In this document: in pieces, positions 23,164 through 35,760 of the stretch
How positions within the stretch are numbered: position 1 is the stretch's first letter
Layout of the letters: each line of letters begins with the position of its first letter
Assembly: GCF_009727055.1 (NCBI RefSeq)
Contig: NC_052354.1
Span: forward strand, 51,915,037-51,979,036
Direction of reading: 5' to 3'
Source: Benincasa hispida
Lineage: Eukaryota; Streptophyta; Magnoliopsida; Cucurbitales; Cucurbitaceae
DNA length: 64,000 nucleotides
Program-made: the position numbers and the translations under genes
Notes under the pieces: model-generated
What the model saw: the letters and a program-made list of their open reading frames with translations, nothing else
What the model was told of the DNA's origin: nothing
Database searches by the model: none

Positions 23164-23437
23164 TGTTGAGATTGGTGTCCTAAATCTTTTGTATTATCGT
23201 AGTTGGTAAATTTTGTATAAACAAGTTGTTATTAATAAAATAATTGTTATTTTATAAGCATACACTCAATCCAATAAACTAAAGATCGTAGGTTATTTCA
23301 TGTAATTTAAACAAGTATGTAGAGACATACAAGTGGATCTTGTTTAAATAATAACCTAAACGGTACGTCGTAGATGGATAAGATTGGATACCTTATCCTG
23401 ATGACACTACGGATATGGCCCATTTTATAGGTGTTAC
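23164..23437 (+). mobile_element. Copia LTR C, segment 1 of 4
   Basis: It starts TGTTGAGATTGGTGTCC and carries the family words ATCCAATAAACTAAAGATC and GGATACCTTATCCTGATG. It stops at GTTAC (23,433-23,437), where an Athila-like LTR is inserted. It continues at 25,362. Confidence 0.8.
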
Positions 23438-25361
23438 TGATGACATAAAATTTAATCTCTTTTTCTTTATCTAACTCTAACGCATGGTTTGTGAATGAAA
23501 TGAATGATGTGCTGTATATGTGCTCAAGTGCTTTTGCGATAAAGACATTTTTTTTATGCGATACTACATCTAAATATATGTGTTGTTAATGATATGCTCG
23601 TAGTATGCGATGGAGTAGTGCATGTCACAAGTTTCCTTGCGCTGAAACCAAGTATAATTCCAACGCAAGTTTCTTAGAATGATCCGAGGTCGAACACAGG
23701 GATTGTTTTCGTTAATGCGTTACTTAAGTGATACATGTGACCGGTTTTTAATAATGAATAAAGAATATTGATTTATACATAAATGTAAATTGTAGTGAAA
23801 GTAAAAATGCGTTAATAAAATAAATCCTAAACTAATATGATACACGATACACGATATAAGATACATGATATATGATACTGAGGTCGAGAACTGACTGTGA
23901 AGTTGTACAAAGAATCGATGTATGCGATGGCAAGTCTTTATGAATGAAGCAGAAAGAGAAAGAGTAAATAGTAAAAACATCACAAGTTTGTCAATTGCGT
24001 TAAAGATGCAACTAAGGTTCCGCTTTCCCTTGGCATACACCTCTCGGTGATCGGCCGCGTCCCCATATCTCTATGGTGAAACAGGGATGAACGTGATGAA
24101 CACAAGGTTGTTTCCATCTCTAGAAATACTTCTTGCTTTAGTTAAAGCATTCTTCCAACCTTCTCTTGATAGGTGGAATAACATCTTCACTTCTGCTCTC
24201 ACAGGTGAAGATGCCGTCGAACATGCTTTAGCTAAACTTAACTATTTCCTTAACACAAATTAACTCACTCGCTTAATTCTTGCTATTTACCTAGAGGATT
24301 AAGAACACATCATGGAGAAAATGGGTTATGGATGTACGGAAAGAGACAAAGAGATGACAATGGTGATTATCATAACATTTAATTCTAAAATTAAGCGTTC
24401 GATACATGTTGTTAATGAAAGATTAGAGAAGATGAATATAGATGATGAAATAGAGATTAAAAACAAATACGGAAAAAGTGTCAACATCTTGACACAGATC
24501 CCGAACGTAGATTGTGCTTGCCGGCATGTGGAAGTGGTGGAGAGGAAAGCTTCCCTCTCCGGCTTGCTTTCCTGGTAGAATTGACCTTTGCCCAGAGCTT
24601 CAACTACGGGAATTGGAAGGATTCTCTGCTCGGAGACTCACCTTTCGGCCTTGTCTCTGGTTCTCCTGGATCTACTTTGTAAGTTGCTTCAAACTAGTAT
24701 ATCTCTCAGAATCAGTATATGCACATCTCTATGTATATATGTATGTACCAGTATCTGTATCTGTATCTGTATATTTTTTTCAGCAAATTTGAAGAAGCTA
24801 TTTATAAGCGAGGCCTTGGCTTTTTGAATTTGTGGTCCCCACTATATAGTTATGGTAGATCCTGAAATGGCGGAATGGAAAATTCCTTCTGTTACACAAT
24901 CAATCCGTCAGAAATGCACAACTAAAATCTGTACATTTGTCATAATCTTCTGCAAATGCGTTGCTCTTTACATCTTCGATCTATCGCCGCATGCAGTGTT
25001 TTTTTTTATTACCGCATGCGGTTGAAATTGTGTTGATCGCTAGAGCTCTTGATCGATTGTTGCATGCGCCATCATTGTGTTGATCATCTCTTCATTCTTG
25101 ATTGATGGGTGCAATACGACGTAGATGCGTTGTTCATTTCATTTTTTGAGCCATGAACGCATGCGGTGACTTATTTCCTGTAAAACAGAAACTGAAACAT
25201 TCTATTCTACCATCGCAATGGTGTTAGTGGGTGTATTGACGACATTTTATAATTTTCGCATTTTTTAGCCAATTTCTATACTATTGACGCAACTTTTCTT
25301 TCTTTTAGTCGCAATATCTAAATAAAATAGTATAAATAACTTGTATTTCTATATGTTATCA
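23438..25361 (-). mobile_element. Athila-like solo LTR 1 (minus orientation)
   Basis: About 1.92 kb with no coding domain. Read on the minus strand it begins TGATAACATATAGAAATACA and ends ...GTCATCA, so it has the TG...CA form. It is flanked by GTTAC on the left and TTTAC on the right, an imperfect 5-bp duplication. Removing it restores the Copia LTR phrase GTGTTACAAGTGTTG. Words shared with the other copies include CCGCATGCGG at 25,012-25,021, GTAGAAATACAAGTTAT-like ends and GATCCGAGGTCGAACACAGG near 23,680. The left border is less certain than the right. Confidence 0.75.
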
Positions 25362-25431
25362 TTTACAAGTGTTGTAAAGTGCTATAAATAATCTGATACT
25401 GATCATTCATGTGGAGACATGTGAGCGGGGT
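25362..25431 (+). mobile_element. Copia LTR C, segment 2 of 4 (70 bp between two insertions)
   Basis: It carries GTTGTAAAGTGCTATAAATA and TCATGTGGAGACATG, both found in the same order in the Copia LTRs at 17,090 and, reversed, at 49,330. It ends with GGGGT, the target duplication of the next insertion. Confidence 0.8.
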
Positions 25432-27222
25432 TGATAACTTGTAGAAATACAAGTTATTTATGCCATCTTATCTAGATATTGCGGCCAAAAGTTAGTAATT
25501 ATGCACCAATTGTATGAAAATTAACCTAGTATGACAATAATTATAAATGTTTGCAATTACACCCACTAACGCCAAAAAGATGGAGGACAAGCCAAACTTT
25601 ACTCTGTTTTGCAGGAGACCAAGTCACCGCTTGCGCTCAAGGCTCATGAGAAACTAATCAACGTATCTTTGTCACATTGCGCCCTTCGATCAACCATGAA
25701 GAGACGATTACCGAAGTAACGACGCAATGCGACAGCCGATCTAGAGTTATGCTTCGACCGCATGCGGTAATAAAAACAAACACTGCATGCGAACCCATGA
25801 TCGAAAGATGCAGCTGAGCAATGCAAAGGTGGAGGATTGAGACATGTGTACAATTAACTGTTATGCAGATTTGACGATCTGATTGCATACAGAAGGAATA
25901 ATATCCCTCCATCTTCGGAATTTCCATAACAAAAGTGGGGACCACAAGGCCTGAGTCAAAGGATCTGCTCCTATAAATACCCCAGCGAATTTAGAGAAAA
26001 CTATGCTATTTGATATTGGGCTAAGTGCTGTAAGATTTTAGAGAGAAAAAGGCTGAGCTGAGTGCTGAAATGAAGAAATCCGAGAAGAGAAAGAGATAAG
26101 GCCGAGAGATAAATCTCAGATCCAACCAGCTGTATACCCGATCGAAGCTCTATGCAGAGACCCCTGCTACTAGTGGAGCAAGCCTGAGAGGGAAGCTTTT
26201 CCTGCCATTGAAACCATCCGATCCGGCAAACAGATCTCCATCGAATCTGTGCTAAGACATTGGCACCGGATTGTATCTGTTCTATCTCTCTTTCATTGTA
26301 TTCCATATTTTCTTTATCTCTTCATTCATACATCATGTATCAAACACTTAGTAGAAATATTGAATGTTTCGATAGATTTCGTTACCATTCTCTGTCTGTT
26401 TCCATTCACCCATTAGTCACTTTCTTCATGAGTTTTCTTAATCCCTTGATGAGAAATATGAATCACCAAGAACTTAATATGTATTAAAGCTATAAAATAC
26501 GTTTAGCTAAAGCATGCTGGACGACATCTTCACCTATGAGAGCAGAAGTGAAGATGTCATTCTGATCTATCGAGAGAAGGTCAGAAGAGTGCATTAACTA
26601 AAGCGAGTAGTACTTCCAGACATGGAAGCAACCTTGCATTCATTACGTTAAATTCTGTTTCACCACAGACATGTGGGAAACGCGGCCGACCACTGAGAGG
26701 TGTACGCCAAGAGAACAGCGGAACAATATTTATACCTTCAATTCAATTAAGAACTTGCGTTGTTTGTAATACTTATCTTTCTCTTTCTAATCCGTTCACA
26801 AGACTTGTGGTCGCATCCCACGTCTTTGCACAACCTTCACAGCCAGCCTTAATCCTAGTATCTTGTATATAAAGCCTGTATCTTGTAACATCTAGTGTAG
26901 GTTTATTGTATTTTATGTTTTATCATATTTTTACCGCTTTCCTTTATTTTACTATAATTTATATACTGTACACACTTTTATAAATAATTAAAAAACCCGG
27001 TCACATATACCATGAACATACCGCAATAACCGGCACCACTACCCCGTGTTCGAACTCGGATCACATCGAGAAAATTGCGGTGAAATTACACTTGGTTTCA
27101 TCGTAGGGAAACTTGTGGCAACGCAGGGCATACTACTTGAGCATCTTTAATTAACGCATAAATAGATGTCGTATCGCATCATCATGAGCAGTGAATATCA
27201 TACATACAAATCACGCGTTACA
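25432..27222 (+). mobile_element. Athila-like solo LTR 2 (plus orientation)
   Basis: 1,791 bp starting TGATAACTTGTAGAAATACA and ending GCGTTACA. It is flanked by perfect GGGGT duplications (25,427-25,431 and 27,223-27,227). It contains CCGCATGCGG at 25,758 and a TATA box CTATAAATACC near 25,971 followed by a transcribed-type leader. T-rich polyadenylation-like sequence lies near 26,900. No gag-pol is attached, so it is a solo LTR left by LTR-LTR recombination. Confidence 0.88.
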
Positions 27223-28190
27223 GGGGTATCCTATACAAAGAGTTTGTATAAGACTGGACCACAAAATGGTTAGTCTCATTATATAACACTGTTAATAATC
27301 GAGACTTACATGTCACTAGGATGACCATACGTGACATGACCTGAATCTTGAGTGAGTTGTGAATTCTTACTCATGAAGGCGGCTCTTTGATTTGTATGAG
27401 TGAAAGTGACCAGATTTCCAACTCAATAAGCCTACCATTTTGGGGATTCATCTAACTGGAGAGCTGGGAACATAACTACACAAAACGGAATTCACTCCTT
27501 CCTCGATGTCGGGGTAAGTAGATAAATTGCTCTCTTAAGGGCTGATTCCGGAGCTTGAACATAGTGGTCACACCCTCTCCTGGCTTGAGAGGGACTTGGT
27601 CATAGTTGGACTATGCCTTATTTTTCATTAGAGGAATCAGTGGTACTTAAGAAGTTAGATGTAACTACAGGGGTAAAACGGTAATTTTGACCCCAACTGT
27701 ACTTACGAGCAATTTGTAAAGGGTCATCGCACTGTTGATTGGTTATATCCAATGGATACAAAAATATATTTGTAGTGCGAAGAGTGCAGCTCTCGATCTT
27801 TAGTGGAATGACCGACAGTTAATGGAAGTTGGGTAATTTAATTAAAGTGTTTAATTAATTATTCAAGTACCATTGGAGCTTCAATCTACAGATCCATAAA
27901 GTCCTCTCTATAGATCAATAGGGATTTAATTGAGAATTAATTTTGGATTAATTTGAAGTGTTCCCATTAATTGAGGGAATTAATTATATATGATATAATT
28001 AAGTAAATTAATTATATATGTGATATAATTAATATAATGTATTTGATACATTATAGTATATAGTTTTTTAGAGGATTTTGATATGACTCAAATATTAGTT
28101 ATATGGATGAGGTTCATATAATTGAATTTAATATAAATATGATTTATATTAAATGCCATGCATTATTGAGAGAAAATAAAACTATATGTT
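27223..28190 (+). mobile_element. Copia LTR C, segment 3 of 4
   Basis: It resumes with GGGGTATCCTATACAAAGAG and runs through the family words AACGGAATTCACTCCT, GGGGTAAAACGG and GGATACAAAAATATATTTG. The last 18 bases (28,173-28,190) are duplicated after the LINE at 45,524-45,541. 27,990-28,060 is rich in ATTAATTATATATG repeats. Confidence 0.82.
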
Positions 28191-28212
28191 GAAGGAGGGT
28201 TCGCCTTAGGAT

Positions 28213-30020
28213 TTGCCATCGCCGCCGCCTAAAGTTCTAGGGTGTCTTCTTCGGCACTGGGTTCTCTACGAGTGGGCTTCGTCTTCGTCTGCGCCGATTG
28301 TCGTTTCGCATCTTGGATTCTTGGTTTCGACGTTCGAGTGGGCTACGTTCGATTTCTACGTGCCGTCGTCGACTGATTTTGTATGGGTGGATGCACATCT
28401 GGTCGGGTGGATTCCTAGTTTCATGTTTGTGAGGTCCCTGGTTTCGCATCTATTCAGGTGGATTCGAAGCTACATTCGACGACCGTCGGCGACTGAGTCT
28501 GTATGGGTTTCGTTTTACAGCTTGTTGATTGGTGAGGCTCGGTTTTGTTGGTTCGCAGATGGTGATGATCTTATTGAGGTGTGGGTTTACATGGGGAGAG
28601 TTGGTGATGATGGTGCATAAGCGGTCGCCTCTAAGACTGAAGGAGAAGAATGGAGGGCGAGTTGCTCAACAACCCTTTCGTCTATTTAAACCGAAGAACA
28701 ATTTGGGATTGGGTGCTCGTTCTTCAGAGGTGAAGTATTTTGGGTTGTCTGACGGTCGCTCTGAGGAAGGTGAAGGCTCTAGTATGGGGCGTTTTGGGTT
28801 GAAGAAGGAAATTCGGGTTGTGAGGGTTGAATCGGGTGGGCTGGGTATTAGGTTAGTTGATGGGCAGGAAGTGAAAGGGGTGTCTGGGAGCCTTGAGGGT
28901 GTTGGGGGCCCGAATTGAAAATCGGGTTGTGAGGGTGTTGAGGTGGGCCTTGAGGGAGCTAGAATGAGCGGGCTATTGGGAGGAGTTGAGGCTGAGTTAA
29001 GGGAGTGGAATGGTGCAGGGGAGCTGGAGAAGGGTCGATAGGTGTGAAAGCTTTAGTGGGTGGGTCGCGTGGTGCGAGCTAGAGTTGGGAGGCTCAGGGG
29101 GGGGGGGGGGGAGGGAGGCAGAAAGTCAGACAGTGAGGAGGTTTCGAGAGTTGGGCTTTGCGGAAGTGAGGGTCGATCGCATTCAGGTTCTTCGTGAGCG
29201 GGAGGAGACGGTTCCTAAAACCGATTTAGCTAGGGGATTTGGTCCAAAGGTAGTTCGATTGGAGGAGGGGTGTGGTTTTGGTTGTTCTGAATCCGGCGTG
29301 ATAGGGGGAAAGTCGTGGGCAACCCTTTTTGGGCCTAAGTTGAGGGGTAATTTGGAGTTCATTCCCCCATCGATTGAAAATGATAAAGTTATTGTTGAAC
29401 CTTGTAAAGAGATTATTGATGAGGGTGTCTGTGTGTGGGAAAAATCTCTGGTTGGTCAGTTTGTGGATGCCAAACTCCCATATTTTGTTATTTGTCGTCT
29501 TATTCAAAGAACTTGGGGACGTGTAGAGATGCCAACTATTACCTTGTTGGATAATGGTCTGATTATCTTTAATTTTTAGAAGGTAGAGTCACGGGATTGG
29601 GTGCTGGAGAATGGTCCGTGGCACTTGGGTGGCAAACCCATCTTATTACGATAGTGGTTTCCAAGTATTGTTCCTGAAACCTTTGTTTTAGATTCTGTTC
29701 CTTACTGGATTAAACTGGAGCATGTTCCCCTAGAGTTGTGGACGGATAAGGGTTTAGCAGTGTTAGCTAGAGCCGTGGGTGAACCTGTCTCTTTTGATGT
29801 TGCAACAAGAGAGCGACGACGGTTATCGTATGCGAGGGTTTGTGTTCAGGTGGATGGTAATTTGTTAATGCCTTTTTCAGTCACTGTTAGAATGCAGGGT
29901 CAGAAGTTTATTATTCAGTAGTGTATGAGTGGAAACCTCGTAGGTGTTCTTACTGTGGGTCCTTTGGGCATACTGGGGTGGTGTGTGAGCAACAGGGTGT
30001 GGAGAAGGGTTAGAAGTTGT
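28213..30020 (+). pseudogene. LINE ORF1 (DUF4283-like, CCHC knuckle), broken
   Basis: Successive frames cover an RNA-binding ORF1. The middle part (29,010-29,579) contains SWATLFGPKLRGNLEFIPP and YFVICRLIQRTWGRVEMPTI. After a stop it continues with DWVLENGPWHLGGKPILLR, the DUF4283 ending found in plant LINE ORF1. 29,736-29,920 adds VPLELWTDKGLAVLARAVGEP. A knuckle CSYCGSFGHTGVVC lies at about 29,950-29,995 (C-x2-C-x4-H-x4-C intact). Stops at 29,577, 29,653 and 29,919 break the frame. A G run of 14 bases at 29,098-29,111 may mark slippage. Confidence 0.82.
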
Positions 30021-30469
30021 GTATTGTGGCAGTCAATAAGGGGTGTTTGGAGGAGAACGGGGGAATTGAGAGTGTGAGGAAGGGGAAGGACTTAGGTATG
30101 GGTGCAAGGGGAGCTAGCCTAGTGGATGAGATTAAGAGCACGGAGAGGGTTGAAGAATTTACTATGGTTAGTCGATGTAGGCATGATAGAGGAGGTGTAG
30201 GGCATAGGGGTGGTAGTGGGTCACTGGGTACGACACCCTTGAATAGCAGAGTAGTTTATGGGTCCCCTGGAATTACAGGGTTTGTAAAGCATGTTGATGA
30301 TCATAATCAGTTTGATGGTTTGTGTGATAAGGGGGGAAACTCGTTGGCATTGGCTCTAGTGCAGGCAGATCCTGATCCGTTGTTTGTTATGGATTGGATG
30401 TTCGGGAGTTTGGGCAAAGCCCAGTGGAAAGTGGTAGGTGTGATCTCTTGCAAGATTCATTATTTGGTG

Positions 30470-31490
30470 TTCCTGGAATCTTAGGGGGTTGAATGACCCT
30501 GTCAAGTGTAGGGTGGTGGCAGACTTTCTGGCTTCCTCCTCTGTTACTTTCTATTGTTTGCTTGAGACGAGGGTTTGTCTGAAAATTTTAGTATGGTGAT
30601 GGGTAGGTTTGGTGATGCCTGGAGTTGTGTGTGTAGCTATAGTATGCAGGGAGATGAGAGGATTTGGGTGATGTGGCAGAAGAGTGTCTATGATTTTTCC
30701 ATTGATGTCAGTGGGTATCAATTCATTTCTGGAATCTTAGTAGATATTGTATCCAGTGTTAGGGTATATATTGGTGCAGTGTATGCCTCTAATCACGTTA
30801 GTGAGAGGAGGAACTTGTGGTCTCAGTTGATTGATGTGTGTGCCTCGTGGCAGCTTCCTGGAGTTGTTTTGGGGGATTTTAATGCTATTCGTAGTAGTTC
30901 AGAAGATTTTGGTGGTTGCCCTAGCTTGAGGGAGATGGAGGAGTTTGATGAGGTGTTATTGGAGGCGGATCTGGTTGAGTTGGGTGTGACAGGTAACTGG
31001 TTTACCTAGACTAGTAAACTTCAGGGGAATGGTATCTTGCGTCGCTTGGATCGGTGCTTGTCTAATGAGGCGTGGAAGGTAGCTTTTTCGTATTCGGAGG
31101 TTATGGTTGGTTAGTGGGGGATTTCTTATCATAGCCCTCTTCTGGTTTCTACAAGGGAGACGAGAAGTAGACCGCCTCCTATGTTTCGTTATTTTTCTCA
31201 TTGGGCAGTGGCAGAGGGTTTTCTTGATACTATCTGGTCAGTGTGGAGAAGGTTTGAGGATGTGTCTCCTATGGTTAGTTTTGTGCGAAATTTAAAGGCA
31301 GTGAAGCAGTTTCATTTGGTAGGCGTATCTCTATGTTAGTTGATGAGAAGCAGGCGACTAGGCAGGTTATGGAGGCTGCTCAGGTTGCGGTAGAAAGGAA
31401 TCCTGGTTCAAAGTCGGTGTGTACGAAGGCGGCTTGCGCCGCTGAGGTGTTTTGGTCAGTGGCGAGATTGGAGGAGGCGTCGCTCTGGCA
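30470..31490 (+). pseudogene. LINE ORF2 endonuclease domain
   Basis: The apurinic-type endonuclease starts with SWNLRGLNDPVKCRVVADFL and the LETRV block (the Glu of the active site) near 30,560. It continues in 30,575-31,009 with VYIGAVYASNHVSERRNLW, then LPGVVLGDFNAIRSSSEDFGG. The residues after the stop at 31,007 give RRLDRCLSNEAW and a degraded SYHSPLL (usually SDHSPL). The last Asp-His pair is therefore altered. The reading continues to LEEASLWQK, where an Athila-like element cuts in at 31,495; the missing continuation KARVRWLELGD is found at 41,046. Confidence 0.88.
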
Positions 31491-31495
31491 GAAGG

Positions 31496-32761
31496 TGATA
31501 ATGGGCAGAAATGCACGTTATCGTAGTGCTAAGTTCTTAAACAATGCTGGCTTGCACTGATAAAATATATTAAATTGCGTCCAAAAGCATTCAGTTTACA
31601 ACATTGCGGTCAAGTACGTTCATCGCATAGAAATAATTTATTTTTTTATATTTTTATGCAGAATATGCGTTGACGCAAGGCGGAAAGAGCAATCATAGGA
31701 AATCATTGGTCGAGTGCAGCATTACCACAAGTCTTTGTGGTGATTTGTGTTCACAAACATCTGCTCAAGAAGGATTGCCGCATAAATTCGGTGCAACTTG
31801 GTGGGCGTATCTGGGTGAAAGGCATAATTAATCACGATGGGACAGAAAGCTGATGACGATCGAATCCAAATTAAGCTGACAGCCGCTAACGATAACAAGT
31901 ACATTCAACTTTTCGGTGAAAAATATTTGGCGCATCAGTCAGTGAATTAAAGCCATCCTATCTGTGCAATCATAAGAGAGAAGCTGCCTTCACCCTGAAG
32001 CTTTATAAATACCAAAGGCATCCTTCAGAAAAGGGGTTCCACTAGTTAACGAATTCACCTGTTCACCGATTTAGGAGCTTTAGCCACGTTCATAGTTTTC
32101 TTTTATTTTTAAGGTGGACCAAGGGAAGAGTAGAGGCGCCAGAAGATTACTCAGGGCAACTCGAGAGAGAACTCGGAGGCGTAAAAGCAGAGAGCGGGCC
32201 GACTCTCTGAGAGCGAGATTATCTTTTGAACACGAGTAGAAAGACAGTGTAAAAGCATGGGCAGCAAGAGATTGCTACCAGGCTCTTTATTCTCTTCTTG
32301 CATTGTTATTTTGTACTTCAACTTTATATTTATACAATGGAAGTTCTTATTATGCATCTGTTCACTCTCTTCGCACGTATGAGTAGCTAAACTTGTTGAA
32401 TAGGTTGAGGAGAACTATGTTAACATAACTTAGGAAGTTCATTGCTTGCGATTATCTTGTGTTATGCTGTGCCAAAAATCTTTTTCGAGCTACTCGAGAG
32501 AGAGTCTAAAGAAAGAACCTAAGACTTAAGAGAGCTAGGTTAGAATCTAGACTTGAGAGAGCAAGATTAGAACTGCATAAACAAGAGATAGGGACTTAGA
32601 GATAAGCTCTGTTTGCCAACTTGCATCGCATGCACCCTAGATATAGATATGATATTATGTGGTCGCCTTATTCGTGTGTGTGTCATTTTGTCATCGCATA
32701 AATAAGAATAGAGGCTTATGTATAGGTCCTATAGACTTATCGCATATATCGCATGCATTCT
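31496..32761 (+). repeat. Left LTR of the composite element, 3'-truncated
   Basis: It aligns nearly base for base with 37,373-38,640 up to CGCATGCATTCT, then jumps into protease-coding sequence. The last roughly 410 bp of the LTR, the PBS, gag and part of the protease are gone. TATA-like TTTATAAATACC lies at about 32,000. Confidence 0.85.
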
Positions 32762-35760
32762 GATCACCATCGACAAATTGATCCCACTAGTCGACTTCAT
32801 CATCTTGGATTACGATGCTGACAAAGATGTGCCAATCATCTTAGGGTGACCATTTTTATCAACAGGTCATGCTCAGATTGATGTGCATAAAAAGGAGATC
32901 ACTTTGAGCATCAATGGATAGAAGCTCAAGTTCAACATAATCTGTGCCATGAAGTTTCCTGATGAAGAAGACCTATATGACTCAGATGACGACCAGAATT
33001 TGATTGACGAAGAAAAGTTTGACGAAGAGAATGAAGAAGAGGATACAAGTGCATCCATTGCTACCTGTAATGCGATCATAACAAAAACAAGTAAGGAAGA
33101 AGAGATGATCGCAAACCAAGAAGAAGAGCCAATAGAAAAAGAAGAAAGAAAAACAACGTAATTGTCCCTAGTAAAACCACCAACAATGGAATTAAAGACC
33201 CTGCTGAACCATTTAAAGTACGCATTTTTGGGGCAGAATGAGAAGATGCCAGTAATAATTTCCTCGGAACTTAACGAAGACCAGGAGAATGCTTTGATGA
33301 GCATTCTGAGGAAGCATGTGCGAGCAATTCGCTGGACGCTCGCCGACATTCGAGGAATTAGCCCAGCGTACTATATGCACTGAATTCATCTTGAAGAAAA
33401 CAACAAGGCAACGATCGAACATCAACCCAGACTCAACCTTGCGATGAAAGAGGTCGTTAAAAAGGAGTTCATTAAATGGTTAGATGAGGGCATTATTTAT
33501 CTGATAGCAGATAGCATGTGGGTCAGCCCCGTGCAGTGTGTGCCTAAAAAGGGTGGCATGACGGTAGTCTCAAACGAAAACAATGAGCTGATACCACAAA
33601 GAATCGTCACTGGGTGGCACATTTGCATGGACTACCACAAGCTGAATACAGCCATAAAGAAAGATCATTTCCCTCTACCGTTCATTGATCAAATGCTAGA
33701 CCGTCTAGCCGGAAATGACTTTTACTGTTTTCTGGATGGCTATGTCGGGTATAACCAGATTATGATTGCTCCAGAAAGACTAGGACAATACCACATTCAC
33801 CTGCCCCATATGGGATTCCTTGCTTTTCGCCGATGCCATTTGGCCTCTGCAATTGCACTAAGCACGTTCCAAAGTACATGATGGCCATCTTTCAGACTAT
33901 CTTGAGAACTCTGTTGAAATCTTCATGGATGACATCTCTGTCTTATGGGCACTACCTTGAAGTCTGTCTAGCCAACTGAAGAAGATACTGAAAAGATGCG
34001 AAGAGACGAAACTCATTCTTAACTGGGAAAAATGCCATTTTAATGGTTAAGGAGGGCATCATGTTTAGGGCATAAGGTTTCCCGAGACAGATTGGAAGTG
34101 AAGGCTATACGAAGTTTCTTGGGGCATGATAGATTTTATAGACGCTTTGTCAAAGACTTTTTCAAAAATAGCACGACACTGAGTGCGTTGTTGGAGGCTG
34201 ACAGAAAATTTGATTTTGACGAAAATTGCCTCAACGCATTCAGAATTTTGAAGAATGCACTGTTTAGCACCCGTGTTAATTGCACTTGACTGGAAACTTC
34301 CTTTTGAATTAATGTGCGATGACAGCGGGTATGCGATGGGAGCAGCTTTGGCACAAAAGAGAAAAACAATCTTACATCCCATCGCATATACGAGTAAGAC
34401 ATTAAATCCTGCTCAGACCAATTACACCACCACAGAGAAAGAGCTACTTGCGATATTTTTGCGTTGGAAAATTTTCGAGCATATCTGTGGAATGAAGGTA
34501 CTCATCATACTGATCATTTCGACGATAAAGTACTTAATGACAAAGAAGGATGTAAATCGAGGTTGATCAGATGGGTTTCTCCTTCAAGAATTTAACATAA
34601 AATAATTGATCGAAAGGGGACAGAGAACCAAGTTGCGGATCACTTGTCTAGATTGGAAACCCTGAGTTAACTGCAATGAGTCAGAGGTGAGTACAGAATT
34701 CCCAGATGAGCAACTGTTCCATATTGAAGAATTTCCCTGGTATGTGGACATAGTCAACTATCTGGTTTGCGAGCAATTTCCAGAAGAATATACTGACCAC
34801 CAGAAGAGGAGGCTCAAACACGAATGTAGATCATATTTTCTGGGATGAGTCGAATCTGTACAAAAGGGGGGCAGTCCAGATTCTGCGACTGTGCATACCA
34901 AATGCTGCTCAACAACATATATTATCGTAATTCCATGACTCACAATATGGTGGGCACTTTAGGGGACAGCGCAGGGCAGTTAAGGTTTTACAGAGTAGAT
35001 CTTTTGGCCAATATTATTTAAAGATGCACGTGGAACTACGTGATGAAGTGTGATCGGTGCCAACGCACAGGCAAAATTTCATGGAAACATGCAATGCTGA
35101 TGAACATCATCTTGAGCTCGAGTTATTCGACGTATGGGGTATTGACTCTGGGACCATTCCTGTCCCCGAATGTAAAACATTATATCTTATTAGCCGTCGA
35201 CTATGCATCCAAGTAGGTAGAGGCAGTGGCTGCGCCGCAAGCGTGCGGTGGTAGTCTCTCTAAATCTCTGAAGAAAAGCACTCCACGTGCCATAATTCAA
35301 TGATGAAGGATCCCACTTTATCAATCATATTGTCAAGGAGCTGCTGGGTAATATAACATTCTCCAAAAAGTGGCCACTGCATACCATCCACAGACGAATG
35401 ATCAGGCTGCGCAAATCAAGCTAATATTGAGAAGGTGGTAAGACCTTCGCAAAAAGATTGGGCAACAAAGCTCGATGATGCGTTGTGGGCATACCAGACT
35501 GCTTTAAAACACCATAGGTATGTCTCGTATGCGTTGGTATTTGGTAAGGCATGTCATTTGCCTTTGAAGCTGGAATACAAGCATTGTGGGCGGTGAAGAA
35601 ACTAACTTTGATTTGAAGAAAGCAGGACAAGCGCGAAAAATTCAACTGGTCGAGCTAGAAGAATGACGGATTAACGCATATGAGTACGCAAAAATTTACA
35701 AGAGCGCACCAAGCGCTGGCAGGACAAACACATCATGCGTAAGAACTCCAAGTTGGGTAG
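32762..35760 (+). pseudogene. Athila-like pol remnant (protease end, RT, RNase H, integrase)
   Basis: The first codons give the protease C-terminus, VPIILG then PFLSTGHAQIDVHKKEITLS. An acidic linker follows (33,000-33,160). RT starts near 33,340 with TLADIRGISPAYYMH and continues in 33,444-33,881 with WVSPVQCVPKKGG, ICMDYHKLN and FPLPFIDQMLDRLAG. The catalytic FMDD box is degraded near 33,925 (HGHL region, shifted frame). RNase H words ([20 protein letters not shown]) are at 34,390-34,450. Integrase words (ELFDVWGIDSG; ATAYHPQTND near 35,380) follow. Many stops make it inactive. The closest match in the window is the minus-strand element at 58,158-63,634. Confidence 0.86.

Noticed and set aside
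23458..27222. First read as one 3.8-kb foldback transposon with long inverted arms
   Set aside because: A 70-bp piece of Copia LTR separates the arms, and each arm has its own TG...CA ends and 5-bp target duplication, so they are two independent solo LTRs.
28237..28449. Minus-strand Arg-rich 70-codon frame
   Set aside because: Antisense to LINE ORF1 and only reflects its codon composition.
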